The notes beneath the pieces were generated by a model. The model had not been told where the DNA came from and made no database searches. It worked only from the letters and a program-made list of their open reading frames with translations. From Priapulus caudatus (taxonomy: Eukaryota > Priapulida > Priapulimorpha > Priapulimorphida > Priapulidae), in the NCBI RefSeq assembly GCF_000485595.1, contig NW_014577170.1, forward strand, positions 263,206-300,657: a stretch of 37,452 nt of DNA. The letters run 5' to 3'. The translations under genes and the position numbers were made by a program. Positions 11,773 through 21,734 of the stretch are shown in pieces; within the stretch, counting starts at the first letter, position 1, and every line of letters begins with the position of its first letter.

Positions 11773-11904
11773 GTAAGTGTCGTGTCAGTGTAGGGATCCC
11801 AATAGGGAACATCTGTTAACGTTACACGGTATATGGTGGAACGTGCCTATTATGTGCTACCATAACATTTTAGTATCTTTTGTGGTAAATTTAACCACTG
11901 TTTT

Positions 11905-12825
11905 CAGATATATGAGTTTTTCTCAGATATATGATCAGATATAATATCATAATATATATATAGATTTCTCAATATAGATAAACCTCGTTCACACGTAACT
12001 CGTATTTCTGAAATTACGATTTGGCGAAATACGGTATCTGAGACAAATACGCCGGCCGGATGCGTCACACGCATGATTACGCGTCTCGGCGAAATAGCGG
12101 GTATGTGCGAAAAGCCTGTGCGAGCTGCTTTAGTGACCATCAAGCGAAACAATTGCGAAATAAACAATGGCAATGAGGCACCAACGTGCCGAATGCGCGT
12201 TCACAACGTAGCATAGAAATCGGTTAATTTAGCGTTCACGACGAGGCAAAATGCGCGGCGCCAAGAAAATACGTACTAAAAACAATCCGATTTGATGGTA
12301 AAAACGCGCTTCCCAGACCCCGCAATAATTCCGTGCTTGAAATACCGGATCTCTTGACCGGGCCCCCGCAAAAAAAAATTTCCTCGTTCACTGTACCTAA
12401 TAGTCGGATTTCTGAAGCCGCGGTATTTTATAATAGACTGGCCGCGCTCGACAGTTCCAGTGTAACGCGATTGAACTGTCCGAGTGCGACCAGTCTACGT
12501 ATTTTATAGTTCGCAGTTGTGCGTCATTGCATTGTTTATTATTCGCATTGTTTCGCTTGAATGTTAAAGTCAAGGTGCTCGCAGCTCGCAAATACCAGTA
12601 TTTCTGGATGCCGCGAATCAGCGTGTAACGCTGGCCGCTTATTTGCTCAGATTCGTATTCGCAATATACCGATTTCAATAAATACGCAGGTCCCGTGGAA
12701 ACGACCTTAATATATATTATAATACTTAGATTTCTCATCAGATTATACGTCATATTAGATGTCTTAGAATGATATATATAACATGATCTTTTTGTCAGAT
12801 ATAAGTAAGTTTTCTCAGATAAGTA
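11905..12825. mobile_element. Long nested palindrome (fold-back-like), copy B
   Basis: Degraded copy of the element at 21735-22677. The central hairpin lies at about 12435-12499. TCAGATATA-rich ends are recognisable on both sides. Confidence 0.75.
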
Positions 12826-13522
12826 GGGGTTAATGAAGGGCAGTGTAGACTTGACGATGGAGTGCAGAGAGCGTGGCTTTTCTTCGTTTGATTGCAGCTT
12901 ATGACAACGTGTTTGATTCTTTTATTCTCGGTTCATTTAGCTTCGCGCGCAATTAAATCCGAAATCATATAAGTAATTTATAAGTGTTATATTAAATAGG
13001 TTGAAAGATTTAAGACATATGGAAACTCAGTGCAATATTATTATAACACATTTTTTGCACAAAGCAAGTACGTCGGCCTGTTTAGACCAGGGGCACAACA
13101 TACGATACAGTGGTGCAGTGGCGCAGATAGCTCGCCTTTGCAGGTATATGTCGCATCTAGTTTTTTTATCTCACTCCGAAGCTAGGCACAGAGAGATGCC
13201 CTGCCCCAGGACAGCATGAGAAAGCGTAATGATTGGTGGCGACTTGAAGCATTAGCCAGCCTATGTTGATGCCAGATACGTACCCGTAAAGCATCCACGA
13301 CGGCCTCCGTTCTCCATTACAGTCAGTATTACCACACAGCGAACAGAAACGCACTGCTGGGCGTTCTCGAGAATAAACGTCCTTGTAAAAAGAATATAGA
13401 GAAAGAGATAGAGATTTCTATCCGAAAAGCCATTCGAGACCACCCGGGATCTACGTCAGGTGAAAGTCGCTGACGAGTGAATTTTATTGCTATGATTCAA
13501 CATGGCTCTGCTGCGCTTCCAG

Positions 13523-13614
13523 GTTCGACTGGCTCAGGAGACTGCAAGATATGCCACCGCTTCCAGCAGCTCGGAGAGGAACCATGTTCGTTAAAGAAGG
13601 GTCAGATCAGCTAG
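13523..13614 (+). pseudogene. Exon E3, copy B (frame-broken)
   Basis: Aligns with E3 of copy C and keeps the CTTCCAG acceptor and CTAG|GTATGT donor. Internal indels (for example CTCAGGAGACTGC for CTCATGGAGCTC) break the frame. Confidence 0.65.
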
Positions 13615-13616
13615 GT

Positions 13617-14233
13617 ATGTATGACGCACGCATGCACACACCGCGAGGGCACCGTCGGCAAGCACGAAAGAACGAACGCACGAACACACGCACCACACAC
13701 ACGCAGACGCAGCGCACGCACGTACCACGGGGGGTACACGGGCGACGCACACACGACGTTCGCCGCACGCGCTGCTTGAAGCACGCAGCACGCTGCACGC
13801 ACGCACACACCACAGCACACAGCAACACACAGCAGCACACGCTGAAGGCGCTTGTGCGCGAAGGACCGAACAAACGATGCGAACGCACACACAGAACGCA
13901 CTGCAATCGGCACGAATACGTAGCACACAAACGCAGCCACCGGCACGAAACACGTCTACACATCAAACTACGCCACGCACGAACACGTATACACACAAAC
14001 GGCACGCACGCACGAAACACGTACACACAAACGCACGCACGCACGAACACGTACACTACAAGCGCACAAGCACGCACGGAACACGACGCACAACAAACGC
14101 ACGCACCGTCCGCAAGAGACACACGCACAGCACATACACACGCCACGAACACACGCACGAACACAACGCACAGCACACACAGACGCACACATAAATGCAG
14201 CGTACGCACACATATCACACACTGGCACACATA
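13617..14233. repeat. CGCA/CACG-rich minisatellite, copy B
   Basis: Same array as 9683-10283 and 23473-24075, with many one-base differences. Long frames across it are repeat artefacts. Confidence 0.93.
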
Positions 14234-14800
14234 GGTTATTCGTAAAGCCTTTAGAACGCAACCATTTTGTTTTCTCGTCTGTGATGTCGCAACCATAGGA
14301 CAGGTTTAGAAAATCGAAGCAATAACACAAACCGACAAGATACTTCCTCGCTCTCACCTGCTGGTGATAGTATTTATTGGGCTGGCAAAAGCTTCATAAT
14401 TATGCCATTGATGTTTATGTGGTATTAATGTGGGCACAAATATGCAGTTGTGAAGGGAACGGCTGTGTAAAGCCAATGGTGTCGTTCAACGAAAACTTAA
14501 TTAGGCGAATAGAATGCTACTCGTCAATAAGCTATTTGTAAACAGCCATTTCTATTGTGGAGTAGAGTTTAGATAAAAACGGGACGCCGTGTATAATATT
14601 TAAACGTAATATTCGCAATAATAGGATAGGAATGGCGTTTCATCAGAATAAATATGGCAGTTTAAGGTTGTAATATTTAGCAGGAATGACCGCCGCTTTC
14701 GCTAATTCAATCTCAACCGTTAATCACCGGCAAATACACAACAACTCGCGATACGTGCCGTGGTTCGCATGTAAATAACACTTCGTTCTCGTTCCACCAG

Positions 14801-15005
14801 GTCAGTTGTTGAGGGCTGTAGAAAGAGGCTTATCAATCGCTGCATATGAAATCTGACGCAAGCTGGCGCCATCTCTTCGGATGGTCGCCATCGAGCCGGG
14901 CGATTTATATCGTCAGCATCACAATGAGTCATGCGCAAGATCACTAATCGGAGGCGGCCGCGCCATCTGCGGCGCTCCCTCCGCGTGCTCGCAACAGACA
15001 TATAG
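14801..15005 (+). pseudogene. Exon E5 (PDZ), copy B (frame-broken)
   Basis: Full-length noisy copy of the PDZ exon at 27559-27760, with the CCACCAG acceptor and ATAG|GTGTTG donor. Deletions such as GTCAGTTGTTG for GTGTCAGTGTTG and CACAATGAG for CAACAATGAG shift the frame several times. Confidence 0.85.
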
Positions 15006-15474
15006 GTGTTGTGGAGCAACACCGACCGGCTGATGTGCTGCTACATTCAGCGCAGCGGTGGAGCAGCAGCAAAAGCGGCAGCAGTAGCAGCAGCCAGGCA
15101 GTAGATAGGCAGAGTGGACAGTGGCAGCAGTGCAAGCAGCACACACGCAGCAACAGTATAGCGGCACAGGGGTGGTGCAGCCAGCAGCAGTAAGTATCGG
15201 CAATGAAGGCGTAGGCAGCAGCAGCAGCATTTTTCATCTACTTACATCTGTCCTCATAATTCTTCAGTTGTGCATCATAGAAATATATCAGTTTGCATCA
15301 CTGTTTCCCTATATTATGTATTGCAGGGCCTCAAATGTTGCCAAAAAGCAAAGTAGTGATATATTTTGGACATTGCTTCACCGACGTTATGCAGTTACAC
15401 ACAGACACACGCACTTACAGCACGCGCACACACAGCACAGCATCACACAAGCACATCGAATTCAATGCGTGTAA

Positions 15475-15789
15475 ACTGATATACGGTAACTATCATATGG
15501 GTAGGTAAGTTATTGATTTCGACATGCGTAATTTAATTGCCGTGTAAATGACTTTCGCGTTTTATCGCCTCGCACTATACTATATATAGTACATCTACTC
15601 ACCCGTGTGTCTCATAATTCTCAAGTTATATCATAGTGTGATAATCGTTTTCATCGTTTCTCACAGTATCAGCTACATAAAATACAAACTAATATACGGT
15701 AACCCATCATGTCGGGAGGTGAGTTAATGATTTCGACATGCGTGATTTAATTGTCGTGTAAATGGCTGTCACGTTATTTTGTCGCGCAG
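15475..15789. repeat. Local ~215-bp duplication in the intron before E6
   Basis: The stretch from CTGATATACGGTAACTATCA (15477) to TCGCCTCGCA reappears from about 15689 to the E6 acceptor, at about 80-85% identity by eye. Only the second unit ends in a usable acceptor (GTCGCGCAG). CAGTATCAGCTACATAAAAT at 15667 mimics the start of E6 (CAGTATCAACTACATTCCTG), so a decayed exon-start copy also sits here. Confidence 0.7.
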
Positions 15790-15894
15790 TATCAACTACA
15801 TTCCTGCCATGGATGCGCAAGTACACCGCGAGTCGGCGCTGCTCGCTATGAAAACGGGACCACTGGCAACGCCCCCTATACAAACATCGCCAAA
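15790..15894 (+). CDS. MPDZ: Exon E6: end of MPDZ PDZ7-like domain plus linker
   Basis: Bounded by GCGCAG|T and CAAA|GTGAGT. After the split first codon it reads INYIPAMDAQVHRESALLAM and continues as a Thr/Pro-rich linker to QTSP. INYIPA matches the ITYVPA string that follows the PDZ7 domain in vertebrate MPDZ/PATJ (last beta strand, then the EHLEEF-type linker). Its start phase fits the E5 donor exactly: E5 leaves AG, this exon supplies T, and the junction reads DIS-INYIP against vertebrate DIK-ITYVP. It is the natural exon after E5, yet it appears only downstream of broken copy B and is missing between the intact E5 (27760) and E7 (28316). It ends in phase 2 (AA), so the next exon must start with a single base. 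Confidence 0.83.
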
Positions 15895-16037
15895 GTGAGT
15901 GCCAAGCATCCGTTCCTGCACGTTACTTCTCTCCATGTGTGTGTGTGTGCGTGGTATATACATGCATACAGCTGCTGCATGTTCACCACACTTTCACCAT
16001 TTCGTTGTACTTGTAGTGTCGTAGGAGAAATGGATTC

Positions 16038-16878
16038 TTCGGGGGTGGGGACTACGAGTTAAAAGATGGAATCTCGGGGTGGGGATACCATTATTGTAGT
16101 TGGCTGGGGGTGGGGAGTACCCTATCGTTATGTGGGCGGGGTGGGGGATAGCGTTTTGTATGTGGTGGGGGTGGGAGTACTTATGTTAATGTGGTGTGTG
16201 GGTCGTACCTTATCGTAATGTTGGGCGGGAGTGGGAGTACCTATACGTTATTTGGCGGGGGGGGGGAAGTACGCTTATCAGTTTGTGGGCGGGGGTGAGG
16301 AGTACGCTTATCCGTTATGTGGGCGGGCGTCGGGGGGAGTACTTATTGTTATTGTGGGTCTGGGGTGGGGGAGTACCTTATCATTATGTGGGTCGGGGTG
16401 GGGAGTACGTATGTATATTGAGGCGGGGGGTGGGGAGACGCATTGTATGTGGGCGGGGTGGGGGAGTAAGTTATCGTTATGTTGGGGGGGGTGGGGGAGG
16501 TAATGCTTAGTTGTTAGTGGGAGAACGGGGGTGGGGGAGTATCGTATTGTTATGTGGTGCGGGGGTGGGGGATAGTACCTTATCGTTATGTGGGTCGGGG
16601 GTGAGGAGTACCTATTGTATGTGGGGTGGGGGTGGGGGAGTACTGTAATTGTTATGTGGGTGGGGTGGGGGAGACATCCTATGTTATGGTGTCGGGGGTG
16701 GGAGTAACCTTATTGTTTGTGGGCTGGGGCGTGGGGATTACTCTTAAGTTAATGTGGCGGGGTTGGGGGAGTACTTATCAGTATAGTGGGCACGGGGGAG
16801 AGGGGAAGTATCTCTATTTCATGTGGGCAGGGTGGGGAGTACACTTATTGTACATGTGGGCTGGGGGTGGGGAGTAGA
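16038..16878. repeat. G-rich ~32-bp minisatellite
   Basis: Roughly 25 degenerate units of the form GGGCGGGGGTGGGGAGTAC followed by CTTATCGTTATGT. The + strand is strongly G-rich with three or more G-runs per unit, hence potential G-quadruplexes. It begins about 145 bp after the E6 donor. Frames such as VGGGEEYAY are repeat artefacts. Confidence 0.93.
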
Positions 16879-16906
16879 GTGGTTTAGCACTTTAACTCTT
16901 AATAAA

Positions 16907-17155
16907 GGGGGTCTTATTCGGGCTTGACTAGCCGACTCGACTGGAAGCACTGGCTTGCAAAGTTCACTGACGACTGCAGTGCTTAGAGTCGAAGTCGACT
17001 AAGACGACGCGAGCCGCCCGACTGGCGCCACTAGTCTCGGAATAGAAGCAGTGAGGGGAAACCCAAACTGACGCCACTAGTCCGCTGCGGATCGCTTGCT
17101 CAGTTTGCTTCGAAATCGCATGCTTCAGTCCCAAGCCGTACATAAGTCCCCCTAT
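16907..17155. mobile_element. MITE-like element, GGGGGTCTTATTCGG ends
   Basis: The left end AAAGGGGGTCTTATTCGGGC and the reverse complement of the right end (AGGGGGACTTATGTACGGC) are similar imperfect terminal inverted repeats. The interior holds a duplicated GACTGGCGCCACTAGTC-like string and no protein frame. Superfamily unassigned. Confidence 0.55.
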
Positions 17156-17449
17156 TACACAACTAATTTATATATAAATATATAAATATATATGAGGATA
17201 TATATATATATATATATTTATGAATAAAAATAAATATAATAATGTGCATGCAGCTGCATGGTCAGGCGTGCAAAGCCGGAAACAGATCTGTCATACTCGT
17301 GCTCAACCCCGTCTAAGACGTTCATTTCGCCCGTCACTTGTTCCTATCTGAGAAACACTAGAACATTCATCGTTAGTCAACGAATATCTTTCTCATCTGT
17401 GCGGTGCTTATCCGCTGTTTGTACGAAGTGTCGGTGGTGTGTATAACTA

Positions 17450-17742
17450 GGGGTTAATAATGACAAATGGCAATTGCAATGTGTCATTATTAACGCTCAT
17501 AGGGTCTATGTCCCCCAAGGTACTGCCGGAACGTACCCCGGTTACGGTCCGGTATACTGGACCGTACCTCTGAACTATTTGATAGGTTAAGGGTTAGGTT
17601 TAGGGAGTAAGCGTAGGCGACTACTAGACTCGATTAATGAGTAGGCGAGGTACGGTGCCGACAATATACGCATAAGTACCGAAGGGTACGTTCCGTCCGA
17701 CAGTACCTGGGGGACATAGACCCTCTCAGCATTATTAACCCC
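17450..17742. mobile_element. Outer inverted-repeat element GGGGTTAATAATG
   Basis: GGGGTTAATAATG at 17450-17462 is matched by CATTATTAACCCC at 17730-17742. A second inverted copy (TGTCATTATTAAC, about 17482-17494) makes a hairpin with the left end. The outer repeat encloses the AGGGTC element at 17501-17724, a nested-insertion appearance. Confidence 0.65.
17501..17724. mobile_element. TIR element AGGGTCTATGTCCCCC with telomere-like core
   Basis: AGGGTCTATGTCCCCC then AAGGTAC at the left is mirrored by GTACCTGGGGGACATAGACC then CT at the right. The core includes GGTTAAGGGTTAGGTTTAGG, telomere-like. The ends (AGGGTC ... GGTAC) resemble those of the 4960-5108 element. CATTATTAAC lies close to both ends in the same orientation. 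Confidence 0.75.
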
Positions 17743-18470
17743 GCTGGTATCAATTATATCGTAGAGCCCTGTACCGCTGGTCACGGGATGTGAACCGGCC
17801 CGCAGCTGTATAGCTGTGAGACTCCGTGTTGGTGTCCCGTGAAATGGTCTCACGTAGAGTAGATTGAACTATACTGTGATTTTCTCTCTGTGAGGGACGT
17901 CCTGCATCGTGATTTCGAGTAGAGGTAAGAGACTCGTGCTGTCTGTCTACCTGCACTTTGTTTCGTTCATGGTAGACAGCGTTCTATTGGGGCCTGTGTA
18001 TCGTTAGTAGTGATATTTGGTGTTGCGTAATAGACTACATGAATCTATAGAGCGATGCAGTAGTTCGAATACGCCAAGTGTTTCGCCGAAAAGTGTACCT
18101 CTATTTCCTTTTTACAGTTTGTTATTTGGCCCCGAGTGAAATTTGAATATTCTTCTTCGTGGCGATAGATGCAAGCAATTGTTAATTGGCTTTGGGTTGT
18201 TATGATGTCAAGAAATTCTCTCAATGATCTCTCATAACTAGTGCGGTTAGATTTCTGTGTAAAGCGCAGGCGAAGCGGTGACTGTGATGTAAACCTTTTT
18301 TCTATGTGTGCGCGCGCAAGTGTGGTGTGTTGTATGCGCCGCACCAGTGTGTGTGCCGCGTGTGTTGTGCGTCTGGTCGTGCCTGTATGTGTTCGTGGGT
18401 TCGTGCGTGCGTGCGTGCGTGCGCGCGCGCGCGTGTACATCTCTTCAAAGAGACAACATTAGAGTTTATG
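17725..18470. repeat. Duplicated segment D, copy 1
   Basis: From CTCAGCATTATTAACCCC through TATCGTAGAGCCCTGTACCG to the GTGC-rich tract. Repeated at 24083-24975 with indel-type differences. The 13-bp GGGGGACATAGAC of the adjacent element end is absent from copy 2. No coding frame. Confidence 0.85.
18306..18434. repeat. (GTGC)n/(GCGC)n microsatellite
   Basis: GT/GC-alternating tract at the end of segment D copy 1. The equivalent tract in copy 2 is about 300 bp long and runs into an N gap. Confidence 0.9.
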
Positions 18471-19421
18471 TGCTCTAATAGCAGCTAGATATAGATACGA
18501 TAATTATTTTTATGTTGTTGCCCAGAAATTATGTATGAATAACTGAATGAGTGATTGCATGCGCCGGTGACAGGATAAAGTGAGATATAGAGACATGCGG
18601 TATGAGGAGCATGATATATTTCATCGGGCTGTCCCATTGTCTGTTCCTCAACTCGTAATGTTCTTCACTTCTATAGTTCTTCTTCCGCCTTTCATATTTA
18701 TAAGTCTCCAGCAGTGTGACTGAAATTGCCAAGACACACCTGTGTACGGCGTTTAGGTCATTTTTACACTCGCCTTAATTTGTAATGCAGTCTGGTAAAA
18801 TTGTTACCTAATTCATGATTTCTGATGAGTAGAGGTTTTCTTCCTTCGGTAAAATTTCAGGTTGTGAACCAATAGCATACAAAAATTCCAACTAAACACC
18901 GGATTGCGGTTATATAATGTGTGTATGGTCGCGTGTATGCGCGCGTGGGCGTGTCTGTGCGTGCACGCGTACGTGTGTGTGGACGTAACAGACACCAGGC
19001 CAAAGAGAACTGGCTGAGTGTTGCGCACTGGTGTCAATCTACCTTAGCTTCTCATCTTCCCTCAACATGGGTGTGTTGTCATGGAAACAAACAATACTCC
19101 TTATAAAAACTCGATGCATGTTCCGTCACTCTTTCCCCCCGGTGTTCCTCTACCTAGTTATGTGAATGAATCTGACTTGACAGGTAAAATATGGCAGTGT
19201 ACGTTAAAGGCGCAGCAGTGTGTTGCGACTTGTATGTGTGGTATGTGTGACTCGACTTGTGGGTATTGTACACGACGAAAGGACATGTATGAAAGCAGCT
19301 GATATATCGGTGTGCAGCGTGAAACGATAGTCCATAGAACGTTAACTGTGATGCTTCTTTCTTCGTGTGTTCGCATAAATCAGTATATGACACATATGAA
19401 TAGTAATAAACCCAGCGGACA
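18471..19421. other. Non-coding stretch, no gene seen
   Basis: Unique-looking sequence with a short GT/GCGC tract near 18918-18985. Short frames occur but none has splice signals and family similarity together. Confidence 0.5.
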
Positions 19422-19908
19422 AGTGGTTCCTACCCCCCCTCTTTTATAGCTGCGATCTAAATTGTTCTTCCCCTGGGCGTAAGGCTGGTATTGCGACCCA
19501 GAATCTAGTAGTGTGGCTAAAGCTAGGTTTTGCTACGCAAACTCTGCCCGTTAAGGATAGATATTTAACCAAAATTCTTGTCCTTAAGGCTAGATTTGCA
19601 ACCCAAATTCTGGTCGTTAAGGCTAGATTTGCAACCCAAATTCTGGTCGTTAAGGCTAGATTTGCAACTCAAATTCTGGTCGTTGAGGCTAGATTTGCAA
19701 CCCAAATTCTGGTCGTGGGGCGACTTTTGCGACCCATTCTGAGGACTGGTGGGTTTTGGTCGTGGGACCAACCCAGCATACTCCCCCACACTTGCTTCAG
19801 CTACTGTTGGGCGTCAAATGAAACTTCTGACACTCATTTGAGACACTTAGTGACTTTGAATTGGTTTCAGACTAGGTCTGGGTCGCATACAGGCGGTTAG
19901 GAACCACT
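19422..19908. mobile_element. hAT-like non-autonomous element
   Basis: Ends are AGTGGTTCCTACC and the reverse complement of GGTTAGGAACCACT. This resembles the CAGTGGTTCTCAACC-type ends of hAT MITEs. No transposase frame, and no clear 8-bp target duplication visible. The interior carries a 33-bp minisatellite. Confidence 0.6.
19551..19725. repeat. 33-bp minisatellite within the hAT-like element
   Basis: About five units of GGCTAGATTTGCAACCCAAA followed by TTCTGGTCGTTAA. The length is divisible by three, giving repetitive frames on both strands that look protein-like but are repeat products. Confidence 0.93.
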
Positions 19909-20339
19909 CCCACTGTCCGTTATACTCATTTAGGGAATACATGTATCTGTGTAGTGAAAAATGGTTTAAGAAGAATATATTTGGGCATGCCAATAGAGCA
20001 TAAGTGGGCAAAGTCGATGAAACTCAACCTAGTGGCAAAGAATTTAATTTAACAATCAAAATTGAAATCTAATCGAAAACTATTATACCGTAAGAATATT
20101 ATAAGTCAATATATAATTTGTGTATATTTTTACTGTTAGGATAGTTTTCATTGGTCAGTTCTTTTCAGTTGCAGTCTCTGTGCACCATACCATAATAATG
20201 TTTTATCATAAAATTTGAAATTTAATTTACCGTAGTGTTGGTTGGTCACCACACAGTAAAAAGAACTACAGATATGAATAGAATAGATAATACTATATAT
20301 AATATATATAGTATATCTACTAGTAGTATATATAAAACT
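19909..20339. other. AT-rich non-coding stretch
   Basis: AT-rich sequence ending in a TA-rich palindromic tract (about 20285-20333, with ATATAGTATA and an inverted partner) directly before copy C begins. Confidence 0.5.
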
Positions 20340-20388
20340 TTTCCAATAATGATTACAATACGGAAACTATAGTGGGCGATGATGTGCA

Positions 20389-20438
<50 letters not shown>

Positions 20439-21467
20439 CAATATGATACAGTAACTACAGTGACTGTGCAATAGTGATCAGTTGTGCGAATATTGTTATT
20501 AGTAATATTAATTTGTATATATGCTGATTACAGCTGGCAGTGCGATAGGAAAATATAGGAAGTTACTCGTTACTTTACCAATTTTTTTAAATAAATGTTC
20601 AAAGCCACAATAAATATAATGTCAATATAACACGCGATGTGCGAACTTTGCAGCCGCACAACCGGAATCACGATATCCTCTCACCTCATGTTCATTTGTA
20701 GAATGTGCACTGCATTGGTCGGTCAGAGCAAAGGGCTGTTCCGTATATTTACTAACTTCACATGAAGTCAGACGCTATTGGGTGGCAATCCCTTATTGCA
20801 AACATTGCTACGAGTTCCTGGATGCATTGTTCTTGACGAGTTTGAAAATAGCGTTATATGCCTTTATATGCGTCCCTCGCGCTGGCAGAGTATATACAAT
20901 CTGCGGGCAAATAGAACGGTCTAGTTGTACAGCTTACTGATTTTCGTTCGGGATGTGAACCTTGGAAGTCGACTTGATAGGTTCAGTTCGCATCTAGTGA
21001 TTCTTGGAGTTTCTTCTCTAGGAATTTTCCACGTTCTACACGTGCACGAGGATTTGCTCAGTGTCGGTTGCTCGTGTACGTGTTCGCATGTTTGCCAGCT
21101 GTTAATTACGGGCTGTGTTGGATCACCGTATATTTACACACTACTAGCTGCGTCGTATTGTTTAGCGTGAGAACTGTTGCAAAGGCACCTGCTACGTATA
21201 CCTAGTGGGCAAACTAATCGTTGTCGTTCTTGCTAAGGTGAATGAAAATTACAGCAATGTGTGTAATTAATTAGCAACAAGCGTGCGGTTTTTGTCGCTA
21301 TTTTATTGACAAAAGTATGTAACGTGTGTGTTTTTGGTGTCGATGCCTGCGAGAACGTACAAAGGTGTCACTCGATCGTGTGAGAAACAAATTCTTGAGA
21401 AAGCATTGCAGTGGTGTGATGCTTAACCGATCGAATTGTCTGACGTGTTCGTTTTCTCCACTTGCAG

Positions 21468-21594
21468 AGGCGGTATAGCAGAGAAGAGCGCCGTGATGTC
21501 ACCGCAAGTGACCTTATGACTTACGGGTCACAGGCCTCGACCCCAGCCGCCTCACCTCGTCCCTCACCCATGCCTTCACCGAGCCTCAGTATTG
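21468..21594 (+). CDS. MPDZ: Exon E2, best copy: Ser/Pro-rich linker of MPDZ-like scaffold
   Basis: Bounded by CCACTTGCAG|AGG and ATTG|GTAAGT, both near-consensus. It starts in phase 0, matching the E1 end. It reads RRYSREERRDVTASDLMTYG and then SQASTPAASPRPSPMPSPSL, a disordered Ser/Pro linker. It ends in phase 1, while E3 needs phase 2. Copy A has an extra G just before this donor that would restore the phase (…SIG-FDWLM). Copies A and B differ from C by one base around ACGGGTCAC, so the C-terminal half of the frame is not certain. No family match from memory. Assigned by position, strand and phase. Confidence 0.58.
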
Positions 21595-21734
21595 GTAAGT
21601 GTCGTGTCATGTGTAGGGATCACAATAGGGAACAGTTTCTTGTTACTTACACGGTATATGGTGGGAATCGTGCCTATTATTTGCCTACCCATACATTTTT
21701 AGGTATATTTTTGTGGTAATTTAACCACTTTTTC

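Larger units (their letters stand above)
11488..15484. repeat. Triplicated module, copy B
   Basis: Begins at GCTATTTTATTGACAAAAGT, equivalent to about 7322 in copy A and 21297 in copy C. It runs through E2, the palindrome, E3, the CGCA array and E5, and on to the ACTGATATAC string shared with 28312. Differences from copy C are mainly single-base deletions or insertions. Beyond 15484 the sequence continues with E6, which copy C lacks. Confidence 0.9.
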
